Assembly (NCBI GenBank): GCA_965243255.1
Contig: CBDEUH010000004.1
Location: forward strand, 2,604,001 to 2,668,000
Source of the DNA: Bin87 sp965243255
Lineage (GTDB): Bacteria > Chloroflexota > Dehalococcoidia > Lucifugimonadales > UBA3495
Length of the DNA stretch: 64,000 bases
Reading direction: 5' to 3'
Of this stretch, positions 35,684 through 44,191 are shown one piece after another. The first letter of the stretch is position 1, and each line of letters starts with the position of its first letter. The translations under genes and the position numbers were made by a program. The notes below the pieces were generated by a model that saw only the letters and a list, made by a program, of their open reading frames with translations, ran no database searches and was not told where the DNA came from.

Positions 35684-36105
35684 CGGCCCGGCTACGGCTA
35701 GTATTTGATACAAACGCTATCGTCAGTGCTGATCTTTTCGAGAATTCTGTGCCAGGGCAAGCGTTGTATCTGGCCCTAGACTTGGGTACGTTGCTGTTGT
35801 CTGAGGCTCTGATCGAAGAGTTGCGAGCGGTACTGAGCCGACCCCGATTTGACCGCTATGCTACTGGAGCTGAACGCGAAGAGTTTCTGCGGGACTTGAT
35901 ACGCGAAGCAGCGACCATAACAATCACTCAGCAAATACAAGCCTGCCGTGACCCAGAAGACGACAAAATTCTCGAACTGGCTGTAAACGGCGATGCCGAC
36001 TACATCGTAACCGGTGATGATGACCTGCTGGTGCTGAATCCCTTCCGCGGCATAACAATCGTCAGGCCGGCCGAGTTTCTGGCTCGTGTCAGCTCAGGTA
36101 CATAA
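35680..36105 (+). CDS. PIN-domain toxin (VapC-like RNase, COG1569 type)
   Basis: 141 residues. PIN acidic site: D10 in LVFDTNAIVS with N12, Glu in ALIEELRAVLSR, Asp in DPEDDKILELA and VTGDDDLL near the C terminus. PIN proteins cleave RNA with Mg or Mn. This resembles the toxin component of the PIN_3 group. Its ATGA start overlaps the upstream antitoxin gene. Base composition is a little lower in GC than the respiratory neighbours, consistent with insertion. Confidence 0.85.
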   Translation: MTARLRLVFDTNAIVSADLFENSVPGQALYLALDLGTLLLSEALIEELRAVLSRPRFDRYATGAEREEFLRDLIREAATITITQQIQACRDPEDDKILELAVNGDADYIVTGDDDLLVLNPFRGITIVRPAEFLARVSSGT

Positions 36106-36115
36106 GGCTATTGCC

Positions 36116-36655
36116 ATGACACGTAGCGTGCTTGCCTATGCCGGCGGAATGTGCGCGGCGATAGCGCTGGTGATTGCCTTGGTCGGGTGGTTCCACGTCC
36201 CTGCCTACGCTCAATCCGGGGAGACGGCGCCGGCGTATGACGAGGCGGAGGCGCAGGCTATTGACCGGATGCTGATGTGTCCCGTGTGTCCGGCGCAGAC
36301 TATCGATCAGACCGAGGTGCCGTTGGCCAAGCAGATGCGGGCGCAGGTGCGGGAACTGCTGGCCGGCGGCTCGACCCGCCGGGAAGTGCTGGCCTGGTTC
36401 TCGGCGCCGGAACGCTACGGCCCCGGCGTGCTGGCCGAACCGCCGCGCTCCGGGTTCAACCTGATCGCCTGGATTGTGCCCGGCGTGATTATCGTCGCTG
36501 CGCTGGGCGGCGGCCTGCTGACGCTGCGGGCAATGCGACGCCCGACCGGGGACGGCGATAGCCTCTCCGAGGCACCGGACGACTTGCAACCGTACCTGGC
36601 CGCCGTTGACCGGGATCTGGCGCTGGACAAGGACACGGAGCAAAACGATGGCTGA
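36116..36655 (+). CDS. ccmH: Cytochrome c maturation protein CcmH
   Basis: 179 residues. Signal-like helix at 10-30 ending AYAQ, a short periplasmic domain with redox pair C55-x-x-C58 (LMCPVCPAQTID), and one C-terminal membrane helix (about 122-145). CcmH keeps apocytochrome cysteines reduced so heme can be attached. The ATG at 36116 is 10 bases after the PIN gene stop. It overlaps the start of ccmF by 8 bases. Confidence 0.9.
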   Translation: MTRSVLAYAGGMCAAIALVIALVGWFHVPAYAQSGETAPAYDEAEAQAIDRMLMCPVCPAQTIDQTEVPLAKQMRAQVRELLAGGSTRREVLAWFSAPERYGPGVLAEPPRSGFNLIAWIVPGVIIVAALGGGLLTLRAMRRPTGDGDSLSEAPDDLQPYLAAVDRDLALDKDTEQNDG

Positions 36656-38630
36656 CCTGGGAGCGGCCTGTCTCTGGATGGCGCTGGCGCTGGCGACGTA
36701 TTCCTGCGTGGCGTCGGTGGCCGGGGAGCTGCGGAGCTCGCCGGCGCTGCTGGACAGCGGGCGGAAGGCGTCCTACGTGCTGGTGGTGGTGTTGCTGGTG
36801 TCCACGCTGTCGCTGGTGCAGTCGTTCATCACGCGGGATTTCTCGCTGGCCTACGTGGCGGCCCACAGCAACCTGGCGATGGACAACATCTACACGTGGG
36901 TTGCGTTTTACGCCGGCAACGAGGGGTCGCTGCTGTACATCGCCTTCGCGCTGTCGGTGATGGCGGGTTTGGCGATCTGGCTGGCGCCGGCGTCCACCCG
37001 GCCCACGCTGCCGTGGACGGTGGCCATCCTGATGCTGATTGAGGTCTTCTTCCTGGCGGTGATGGCGTTCATGGCCAATCCCTTCCAGAAGCTGCCCTTT
37101 CCGGTGCCCGACGGCCAGGGCATCAACCCGCTGCTGACGCACTTCGGGATGTTCTTCCATCCGCCGGCGTTGATGGCCGGACTGGTGGGCATCAGCATAC
37201 CCTTCGCCTTCGCGCTGGGCGGGCTGATTGGCGGCCGGGCCGGCGACGAGTGGATTGACGCCGGGCGGGCCTGGGGCGTGGGCATCTGGGCGCTGCTGGC
37301 CTCCGGGCTGCTGCTGGGTTCCTGGTGGGCCTATACCATCCTGGGCTGGGGAGGGTTCTGGTTCTGGGACCCGGTGGAGAACGCGGCGTTCATGCCCTGG
37401 ATTGCGTTGACGGCCTTCGTGCATTCCATCATGGTGCAAAAGCGGCGGGGGATGTTCCGGATGTGGAACATCGTGCTGATAAACGTGGCCTTCGGGTTTG
37501 CGCTGTACGGGATGTTTATGAACCGGGGCGGGCCGGTGCCGTCGGTGCACTCCTTCGGCGCATCGACGCTGGGCTGGGTGTTTCTGCTGTTTTTGGCCTT
37601 CGGCGTCATCGTGCCGCTGGCGATATTCTTCTGGCGGTACGACCTGATGCGGAGCGCGCAGCGGCTAGACTCGATGCTGTCGCGAGAGGCGGCGTTTCTG
37701 ATCAACAACCTGCTGCTGCTGGGCATCGCCTTCGCCACGCTGTGGGGCACGGTGTACCCGCTGCTGTCCCGGCTGTTCGCGGAGCAGGAAATCACGGTGG
37801 CCCGGCCCTTCTACGACCAGGTGAACGGGCCGCTGATGCTGGCGCTGGTGCTGCTGATGGGCGTGGGGCCGCTGCTGCCGTGGCGTCGGGCGAATCTGCA
37901 ATCGCTGCGTCGGGCGCTGCTGCTGCCGGGAGCGGCGGCGTTGGCGACGGTTGCCGTGCTGTTGGTCGTGGGGATACGCCAGCCCTACGCCGTGGTTGGG
38001 TTTGGGCTGTGCGCGCTGGTTACCACGAGTATCCTGTCCGAATGGACGCGGGGAACCATCGCCCGGCGGCGCAGCGTGGGGGACAATCCGGCCGTGGGAT
38101 TCGTCCGATTGATGATGGCCAACCGGCCTCGTTACGGCGGCTACGTGGTGCACCTGGCGGTGGTGATGGTGGCGCTGGGCGTGGTGGGCCAGTCCTTCTA
38201 CGGCGTGCAACGGGACGTGGTGCTGTTTCCCGGCCAGGAGGCAAGCGTCGGCGACTATCGGATGGTGTACGTGGACACGACGGCGCTGGCCTATGCCGAC
38301 CGCACCGAGTATCGGGCCACGGTTGAGGTGTACCGGGACGGCGAGTTTCTGGACGTGATGCAGCCGCAGCGGACGTTCCATCCCGACCACAACATGGCGT
38401 CAACGCGGGCGGCGATACGGTCCACGCCGGTGGAGGACTTCTACGTGGTGCCCAGCGAGAACCGGGAAGACGGCGCCGTGGGGTTCCGCATCCTGGTGAA
38501 CCCGCTGATGTGGTGGATGTGGGTGGCCGGGCCGGTGATGATCCTGGGCACGGTGATCGCGCTGTGGCCGTCTGGAGTGCCGGCGCGGCGGCCGGTGGTT
38601 GCGGCGTCGGCGGCCACGGCTGCGGATTAA
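36648..38630 (+). CDS. ccmF: Cytochrome c heme lyase subunit CcmF
   Basis: 660 residues, about 13-15 membrane helices. The tryptophan-rich WWD heme-handling motif is WGGFWFWDPVENAAFMPW near residue 235. TAFVHSIMVQKRRG and the final periplasmic loop (VPSENREDGAVGFRILVNPLMWWMWVAG) follow. CcmF attaches heme to apocytochromes in the system I pathway. The ATG at 36648 lies within the last codons of ccmH, showing coupling. CcmA-E are not in the window. Confidence 0.95.
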   Translation: MADLGAACLWMALALATYSCVASVAGELRSSPALLDSGRKASYVLVVVLLVSTLSLVQSFITRDFSLAYVAAHSNLAMDNIYTWVAFYAGNEGSLLYIAFALSVMAGLAIWLAPASTRPTLPWTVAILMLIEVFFLAVMAFMANPFQKLPFPVPDGQGINPLLTHFGMFFHPPALMAGLVGISIPFAFALGGLIGGRAGDEWIDAGRAWGVGIWALLASGLLLGSWWAYTILGWGGFWFWDPVENAAFMPWIALTAFVHSIMVQKRRGMFRMWNIVLINVAFGFALYGMFMNRGGPVPSVHSFGASTLGWVFLLFLAFGVIVPLAIFFWRYDLMRSAQRLDSMLSREAAFLINNLLLLGIAFATLWGTVYPLLSRLFAEQEITVARPFYDQVNGPLMLALVLLMGVGPLLPWRRANLQSLRRALLLPGAAALATVAVLLVVGIRQPYAVVGFGLCALVTTSILSEWTRGTIARRRSVGDNPAVGFVRLMMANRPRYGGYVVHLAVVMVALGVVGQSFYGVQRDVVLFPGQEASVGDYRMVYVDTTALAYADRTEYRATVEVYRDGEFLDVMQPQRTFHPDHNMASTRAAIRSTPVEDFYVVPSENREDGAVGFRILVNPLMWWMWVAGPVMILGTVIALWPSGVPARRPVVAASAATAAD

Positions 38631-38648
38631 CGGCCCGGGGCTGCCGTC

Positions 38649-38954
38649 ATGCAGTTGGGACTGGCCATCGCCGTTGCGCTGCTGGTGGTGGCCGTGGTGG
38701 CCTGGCCGCTGGTGGTGAGGCGTCGCGCGGGGCCGCCAGCTACGGGAACGGCAAGCGATGCGCCGTCGCCGGACAAGGCCGCCGCCCTCAACGACGTGTA
38801 CGACGCCATCCGCACGCTGCAGACGGAGCATGGCCTGGGTCGCATCAGCGACGGCGACTACCGGGAGCAGCTGGACCAGTACCGTCGGCAGGCGGCGGTG
38901 CTGCTGCGGGAGATGGGACGGGAGGTCGGAAAGGAGCGGGATGGCGACGAATGA
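38649..38954 (+). CDS. Small membrane protein of the cytochrome c maturation cluster
   Basis: 101 residues: a single N-terminal membrane helix (LAIAVALLVVAVVAWPLVV), a Pro/Ala-rich linker, and a C-terminal helix-turn stretch (LQTEHGLGRISDGDYREQL) similar to SHOCT-type or CcmI-like tails. Its stop overlaps the next start (ATGA). Position suggests a role in heme delivery or apocytochrome handling; no catalytic motif. Confidence 0.7.
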   Translation: MQLGLAIAVALLVVAVVAWPLVVRRRAGPPATGTASDAPSPDKAAALNDVYDAIRTLQTEHGLGRISDGDYREQLDQYRRQAAVLLREMGREVGKERDGDE

Positions 38955-39460
38955 TTGAGCGGTCGGGTTATGATGACAGTCCGACTTTTTGGGACGTCGT
39001 CGAGATTCTGCGAATGCCACTGCTGTCCGCTGTCGCGACGGCGGCGGTGACGTGGCTTATCTGGTACTATACAAGTACGCCCTGTACTTCGGAGGTTGCC
39101 AGACTCACCGGCTGCAACCCGGCGGCAATTTCGAGGTACATTGACGTTGAGATATTCGGGCGGATGCTGACCTACTCGGTGCTAGTAGGTGGTATTGGCG
39201 GGCTTTGGAAGTACGACATGATCAGGAAAGAGCGGGCCGCGCGCATTGCGGCACAGAACCAACTGGTCGAACTGCAAAAGCAGTGGCAGGAAGAGCGTCA
39301 GAGTTTTTTGGCCACACTGGCTGAGGAACGCGAGCTGGCCGCTCGGGAACGCCAGGAGTTGATAGCTACCATTGCCGGCCTGGTATCCCAAGTTGACCGG
39401 CTGGTGCAGCATCAGAACGGCAATCACGGCAGCAACGGCGACAGTTCCAACGGTCATTAA
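38951..39460 (+). CDS. Membrane-anchored coiled-coil protein
   Basis: 169 residues with two membrane helices (about 22-40 and 73-92) and a long charged coiled coil from about 95 to 155, ending in an Asn/Gly/Ser-rich tail. The ATG overlaps the previous gene. No family recognised. Its location in the Ccm cluster suggests an assembly or scaffolding role, but this is context only. Confidence 0.6.
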   Translation: MIERSGYDDSPTFWDVVEILRMPLLSAVATAAVTWLIWYYTSTPCTSEVARLTGCNPAAISRYIDVEIFGRMLTYSVLVGGIGGLWKYDMIRKERAARIAAQNQLVELQKQWQEERQSFLATLAEERELAARERQELIATIAGLVSQVDRLVQHQNGNHGSNGDSSNGH

Positions 39461-39467
39461 TCCCGCC

Positions 39468-40553
39468 TTGCTGCTACGGTGGGCCATACCCACGATACTG
39501 GCGCCGGTCGCTATGCTGGTCGCCGTGCTGCTGGCGCCGGCGACGTTGTACGCACAATCGGCGGGCGCGGCGTCGGTGCGGGGTGTGTTGGTCAACGGGA
39601 CGGAGGGGGGAGGGACGCCGGCCGGCGCTACCGTGCTGCTGCACCAGTTCGGGGTGGATTCCGGCTCGGTTGACACCTTTGAGACCGTGACCGACGCCGC
39701 TGGCGCTTTCAGCTTCGACGACGTACCGCCAACGCCGGAGGACGGCAGCGCGGCGCTGGTGGCCATCTACGGCGGCACGCGGTACAGCCGGGTGCTATCG
39801 CCGGCGGAGCTACTGTCGTTTACGGAGCCTGGGTCGGGGGGGTCCGAGCAGTTGACGCTGACGGTGTACGAATCCACCCAGGACGTGGGTGTGGTTACGA
39901 CGGCCAGCCAGTCCATCATCATCACCGGCATCGACGCCTCGACGCGGCGCATCGCCACTGCGCAGATATTCACGCTGGAGAATCGCAGCGATACGACGCT
40001 GGTTCCCGACCTGTCGGCGCCGCCGATGATTGGGCAGTTCAGCTTTCTGCGCTTTTCGCTGCCGGCCGAGGCCAGCGGTCTGGACGTGTCCACCGAGCTG
40101 GTCGGCGGCGAGGTGATACCGGTGGGCACGGGCTTCGCCATCACCGCGCCGGTGCAGCCGGGGCAACACCTGGTGAGTTTCACCTACACCGCTCCCTACG
40201 AGGGAGACACGCTGGCCTGGCGGGACAACACGCTGCAGGGGGCGGAGTCCCTGCGGCTGCTGATTCCCGACGAGTTCGGCGACATCGCAGCGGGTGGGAT
40301 GGCGCCGCTGGACGGCGTAACGCTGGGCGAGGTGCCGTACCGGGTTTGGGGAGCTCAGGACGTGGCGCCCGGGGCCGGCGTGAATCTGGAACTATCGGGT
40401 CTGCCGGAGCCGTCGTGGGTGACCAAGCTGGGCAATCCGCTGTCGGAAGCGAGGTTCTGGTTTGGCGCGGTGCCCGTGGTGGTGGCGGTGGCGCTGGCCG
40501 GGCTGCTGGGCTGGGGCATCATCCAGCGGCGTCCGACGGGAAACGCCGGGTGA
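39468..40553 (+). CDS. Exported membrane-anchored protein with carboxypeptidase-regulatory/Ig-like domain
   Basis: About 361 residues from a TTG start at 39468. It has an N-terminal signal (ILAPVAMLVAVLLAPATLYA), an N-terminal Ig-like domain with GVLVNGTEGGGTPAGATV and DAAGAFSFDDVP typical of carboxypeptidase-regulatory modules, a central beta-rich region, and a C-terminal membrane helix (VPVVVAVALAGLLGWGII). The start is uncertain: no clear ribosome site, and the frame is open upstream into the previous gene. It is coupled to the thioredoxin gene. Possibly a periplasmic chaperone for cytochrome maturation. Confidence 0.7.
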   Translation: MLLRWAIPTILAPVAMLVAVLLAPATLYAQSAGAASVRGVLVNGTEGGGTPAGATVLLHQFGVDSGSVDTFETVTDAAGAFSFDDVPPTPEDGSAALVAIYGGTRYSRVLSPAELLSFTEPGSGGSEQLTLTVYESTQDVGVVTTASQSIIITGIDASTRRIATAQIFTLENRSDTTLVPDLSAPPMIGQFSFLRFSLPAEASGLDVSTELVGGEVIPVGTGFAITAPVQPGQHLVSFTYTAPYEGDTLAWRDNTLQGAESLRLLIPDEFGDIAAGGMAPLDGVTLGEVPYRVWGAQDVAPGAGVNLELSGLPEPSWVTKLGNPLSEARFWFGAVPVVVAVALAGLLGWGIIQRRPTGNAG

Positions 40554-41158
40554 TGTCGCGTCGCAACTGGATCATCCTGGGGACGGCGGCGGCGCTGATT
40601 CCGCTGTTCGCGTTGCTGGCGTGGGCGGCGACGCAGCAGCGCGGGCAGCCGGCCGGCGCGGGCATCAACCAGCAGTTCGGCGAGATACGGGTGGAGCAAT
40701 CGCCGGCGGCGGACTTTGCGCTGGAGCTGATTAATGGGAGTGCGCCGCGGGGCGACACGTTGCGTCTGTCCGACCTGCGGGACCAGGTGGTGCTGGTGGA
40801 TTTCTGGGCTTCGTGGTGCGGCCCTTGCCGGCAGGAATCGGCGGCGCTGAACCGGGCTTACGCCGCATACCAGGGGCGGCGGGTGGAGTTCGTCGGTGTC
40901 AACGTCTGGGACACCGAGAACGCGGCGGAGCTGTTCCTGGTGGAGTTCGGCGTCGCGTACCCGGCCGGGGTGGACGCCGACGGTGAAATCGCCCTGAACT
41001 ACGGCGTCAGCGGCATTCCGGAGAAGTTCTTCATCGACGCTAACGGGGTCATCCGGCACAAGTACGTGGGCCCCATGCCGGAAGACGTGCTGCGCGCCGC
41101 CCTGGACGAGCTGTTAGCGGAGGCGGAAGGAGACGGAGCCGGCAGTCAGCAGCGATGA
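40553..41158 (+). CDS. TlpA/ResA-type thiol-disulfide oxidoreductase
   Basis: 201 residues: an N-terminal signal anchor and a thioredoxin domain with WCGPC (C89 and C92) in VDFWASWCGPCRQE, then the family's cis-Pro region GVSGIPEKFFIDANG. Reduces apocytochrome cysteines for heme ligation on the outer face. Its ATG overlaps the preceding TGA. It ends the cytochrome maturation gene set. Confidence 0.92.
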   Translation: MSRRNWIILGTAAALIPLFALLAWAATQQRGQPAGAGINQQFGEIRVEQSPAADFALELINGSAPRGDTLRLSDLRDQVVLVDFWASWCGPCRQESAALNRAYAAYQGRRVEFVGVNVWDTENAAELFLVEFGVAYPAGVDADGEIALNYGVSGIPEKFFIDANGVIRHKYVGPMPEDVLRAALDELLAEAEGDGAGSQQR

Positions 41159-41164
41159 TACAAT
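41156..41164 (+). promoter_or_regulatory. Extended -10 promoter of the ROK kinase gene
   Basis: TGA-TACAAT, overlapping the stop of the thioredoxin gene and lying 49 bases before the ATG at 41214. Confidence 0.5.
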
Positions 41165-41213
41165 CAGCTCAAACACCCATCGCGTAAGTAGTCTATGTAG
41201 AGGTCGGCCACGT

Positions 41214-42251
41214 ATGAGCAGCCCTCGTTCCGGTTCTGACAGCATGGAGTCGCCGGTGGCGCTGGCCATGGACTGGGGCGGCACCTGGGCCCGGGCGGCG
41301 GTCATTGACCGCGGCGGGCGCATACTCTGGCAGGAGCGCGTCGCCAACCGGCCGGAGGCGCTGCAGGACGAGTTGGCGGACACGGCAGGCGGACTGCTCC
41401 GCCAGGCCAAGGACAACTCCTTTGGCCATCCCATCGCCGGGGCCGGCATCGCCCTGGCCGGCTCCATCGACGCGACCACGGATATGCTGCTGTCGTCGCC
41501 GAACCTGCCGGCGCTGGACGGCGTAACGCTGCCGGAGCTGTGGCGTCCGATGCTGAATCTGCCGGTGTGGGTGGGCAACGACGCCAACCTGGCCGCCCTG
41601 GGCGAGTGCTATTACGGAGCGGGCCGTCCGGCTGGCGAACATGGCGAACCGGCGCGCACCCTGGTGTTCGTAACATTCAGCACCGGCGTGGGCGCGGGCG
41701 TTGTTGACGGAGGGGAGATGTTCGTCGGGGCCGCCGGAGCCGCCGCCGAGGTGGGCCACATGACCATCGACTACCGGGCCGACGCCTCGGCCTGCGCCTG
41801 TGGCAACAGCGGCTGCCTGGAGGCATTGGCGTCGGGCACTGCCATCGGGCGGGCGGCCCAGGTTCGGCTGGCCGACGTAACGCCGGGAGCGCCGCTGCAA
41901 CTGATGTACGAAGCCCGCGGCTCCATAACCGGCGAGGACGTGTTCAACGCCGCCGAGCAGGGGGACTCGGTGGCCGTGGAGGTCGTCAACGACGCCGTGG
42001 CCGCAATCATCGTTGGGATGGGCAACGTGCTCAACCTGTTCAATCCCGACATGGTGGTGCTGGGCGGAGGAGTAACCCAGGGCCTGCTGCAGTTGGGACT
42101 GCTGGAACAGATTGAAGAGGGGATGCGCCGGCGGGCGATGAGCTCCGGGCATCGTCGCTTCCGGCTGGTTCCGGCCACGCTGGGCGACAGCCAGGGGCTG
42201 GTGGGGGCGGCCAGCCTGGTGTGGGCGAAGACGGGAAGGCGGACGGTCTGA
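41214..42251 (+). CDS. ROK-family sugar kinase (glucokinase-like)
   Basis: 345 residues. ATP-binding motif AMDWGGTWARAAVID near the N terminus, phosphate/sugar loop STGVGAGVVDGG, the ROK zinc motif CACGNSGCLEALASG with GHMTID before it, and VVLGGGVTQG near the end. No N-terminal helix-turn-helix, so it is a kinase rather than a ROK repressor. Substrate is probably glucose or a related hexose. ATG at 41214 or the in-frame ATG at 41244 are both possible. Confidence 0.88.
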   Translation: MSSPRSGSDSMESPVALAMDWGGTWARAAVIDRGGRILWQERVANRPEALQDELADTAGGLLRQAKDNSFGHPIAGAGIALAGSIDATTDMLLSSPNLPALDGVTLPELWRPMLNLPVWVGNDANLAALGECYYGAGRPAGEHGEPARTLVFVTFSTGVGAGVVDGGEMFVGAAGAAAEVGHMTIDYRADASACACGNSGCLEALASGTAIGRAAQVRLADVTPGAPLQLMYEARGSITGEDVFNAAEQGDSVAVEVVNDAVAAIIVGMGNVLNLFNPDMVVLGGGVTQGLLQLGLLEQIEEGMRRRAMSSGHRRFRLVPATLGDSQGLVGAASLVWAKTGRRTV

Positions 42252-42266
42252 GTCTGAGCTCCGGGC

Positions 42267-43034
42267 CTAGACGATGTAGCGACCGCCGACGACGTTCATG
42301 CGGTCACCAGTGATGTAGGACGACTCGTCGCTGGCGTAGAACAGGCAGGCGTTGGCGATGTCCTGGACGGTGGCCTGCCGGCCCAGGGGGATGCCCTTCA
42401 GGTGTTCGGAGGAACCGCGGGCCACGTCCTGGAACTCCGGATACCACTCGGGATGGGCCCGGGAGGTGTCGGTGGAGCCGGGGTTGACCAGGTTGGCGCG
42501 GACGCCGTGCTCGGCGCACTCGGCGGCGACGGCGCGAATCAGGCCGTGCAGGCCGGTTTTGGCGGTAGTTACCACGGCGGTGTCGGGCCGCCCGGTGATG
42601 GCGGCCTGCCCGCCCAGGCCGACGATGCTGCCGGAGCGCTGTTCAATCATGCCGGGCAGCACGGCGCGGATGAGGTAGAAGGTGGCGTGGAGGTTGGTGG
42701 CGATGACGTCCTGCCATTCCTCTACCGACACTTCCAGCAGGGGCTTGTGGGGGCGCACGGCAACGTTGCTCACCAGCACGTCCACGGTGCCCAGGGCGTC
42801 GATGCCCTCGGCGACCATGCTGGCCACCCGGTCGGGGTCGGACACGTCCCCGATGACGGTGTGGGTGCGGACGCCCAGCTCGCGGCACTGGGCGGCGACG
42901 GATTCCAGCTCCTCGGCGGACTGGCGGGTGTTGAGGATTAGGTTGGCGCCCTCGCGGGCGAAGGTGCGGGCAATCTCGGCGCCGATGTTGCGGCTGGCGC
43001 CGGTGATGAGCGCGGTTTTGTTTTCAAGACGCAT
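42267..43034 (-). CDS. Short-chain dehydrogenase/reductase
   Basis: 255-residue SDR. TGASRNIGAE (cofactor motif; the usual GIG is NIG), SNVAVRPH in place of NNAG, and a C-terminal stretch YASDESSYITGDRMNVVGG. The active-site Tyr-xxx-Lys is not evident: the usual YxxSK stretch reads VVTTAKTGLHGLIRAV, with Thr at the Tyr position and Lys kept. A catalytically altered or reduced SDR is therefore possible. The ATG at 43034 gives MRLENKTALITGAS. Confidence 0.82.
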   Translation of the reverse strand: MRLENKTALITGASRNIGAEIARTFAREGANLILNTRQSAEELESVAAQCRELGVRTHTVIGDVSDPDRVASMVAEGIDALGTVDVLVSNVAVRPHKPLLEVSVEEWQDVIATNLHATFYLIRAVLPGMIEQRSGSIVGLGGQAAITGRPDTAVVTTAKTGLHGLIRAVAAECAEHGVRANLVNPGSTDTSRAHPEWYPEFQDVARGSSEHLKGIPLGRQATVQDIANACLFYASDESSYITGDRMNVVGGRYIV

Positions 43035-43064
43035 TGTTATCCTCGACGGAGTTGTCAACTGTCA

Positions 43065-43093
43065 AAAGGAACGGGGCGGCAAATCGCCGCCCC
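43065..43093 (-). terminator. Hairpin terminator-like element after the peptide ABC ATPase genes
   Basis: GGGGCGGC (43073-43080) and GCCGCCCC (43086-43093) form a perfect 8-bp stem with a 5-base loop. Read on the minus strand it is followed by GTTCCTTTTGAC, a short T-run. It lies 25 bases after the stop of the second ATPase gene. Confidence 0.6.
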
Positions 43094-43117
43094 TGGAATC
43101 GTAACGCCGGCGGCGGG

Positions 43118-44161
43118 TCAGTAGGGGCCGTAGCCGGGGACATTGATGCAGGCCGCGATGTGGTCGGGCATGACTTCCCGCGCCTCCGGAATGACGCGCA
43201 TGCAGTCGTCGGTGGTCAGCGGGCAGCGGGGATGGAACACGCAGCCGCTGGGCGGGTTCAGCGGGCTGGGCACCTCGCCGGACAGGATGATGCGCTCACG
43301 CTGGGCGTCCAGCACCGGGTCGGGGATGGGAACGGCCGACAGCAGGGCGCGGGTGTAGGGATGCTGCGGGTTCTCGTAGATGGCGTTGCGGTCGGCGACC
43401 TCGACAATCTTGCCCAGGTACATCACGGCGACGCGGTCGCTGATGTGCCGCACCACGGACAGGTCATGGGCGATGAAGAGGTAGGTGAGGTCGTACCGCT
43501 CCTGGAGGTCTTCCAGCAGGTTGATGATCTGGGCCTGGATGGAAACGTCCAGCGCGGACACGGGCTCGTCGCAGACGATGAAGGACGGGTCAACGGACAG
43601 GGCCCGGGCGACGCCGATGCGCTGGCGCTGGCCGCCGCTGAACTCGTGGGGGAACCGGTCGGCCATGTAGGGGTTGAGCCCGACGTTGTTGAGCAGTTCG
43701 GCCACGCGCTCGCGGTACTCGCGCTTGTTGTTGACCAGGCCGTGCACCGCCAGGGGTTCGCCGATGATGTTGCCGGCGGTCATGCGGGGGTTGAGGGAGC
43801 TGTACGGGTCCTGGAAGATGATCTGCATCTGGCGGCGCATGGCGCGCATCTGGCCGGTGCGGGCCTGGGCGATTTCGGTTCCGTCGAACCAGATTTCGCC
43901 GTCGGTGGGCTTGTAGAGGCGCAGGATGCAGCGTCCGGTGGTGGTCTTGCCGCAGCCGGACTCGCCCACCAGGCCCAGGGTCTCGCCACGCATCACCTTG
44001 AAATCCACGCCGTCGATGGCTTTGATGTAGGCCACGGCCCGCTGGAAAAGGATCCCGGACGTGACGGGGAAGTGCATCTTCAGGCCGCGCACTTCCAGGA
44101 GGACGTCGTTCTGGGCCGGCGAGGCAGGGGCGGCAGCCTGGGGCATTTCGGCGGTTGTCAT
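43118..44161 (-). CDS. Oligopeptide/dipeptide ABC transporter ATPase (OppF/DppF-like)
   Basis: 347 residues. Walker A GESGCGKTTTGR, signature FSGGQRQRIGVA, Walker B FIVCDEP and the C-terminal oligopeptide extension with CVFHPRCP, which carries the family's iron-sulfur-like Cys motif. Energises peptide, nickel or similar solute import together with OppD. 30 bases after the partner ATPase. No permease or binding protein gene is in the window. Confidence 0.92.
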   Translation of the reverse strand: MTTAEMPQAAAPASPAQNDVLLEVRGLKMHFPVTSGILFQRAVAYIKAIDGVDFKVMRGETLGLVGESGCGKTTTGRCILRLYKPTDGEIWFDGTEIAQARTGQMRAMRRQMQIIFQDPYSSLNPRMTAGNIIGEPLAVHGLVNNKREYRERVAELLNNVGLNPYMADRFPHEFSGGQRQRIGVARALSVDPSFIVCDEPVSALDVSIQAQIINLLEDLQERYDLTYLFIAHDLSVVRHISDRVAVMYLGKIVEVADRNAIYENPQHPYTRALLSAVPIPDPVLDAQRERIILSGEVPSPLNPPSGCVFHPRCPLTTDDCMRVIPEAREVMPDHIAACINVPGYGPY

Positions 44162-44191
44162 TTGTGCAACTCCTCTGGATGGTTGGCGGCC

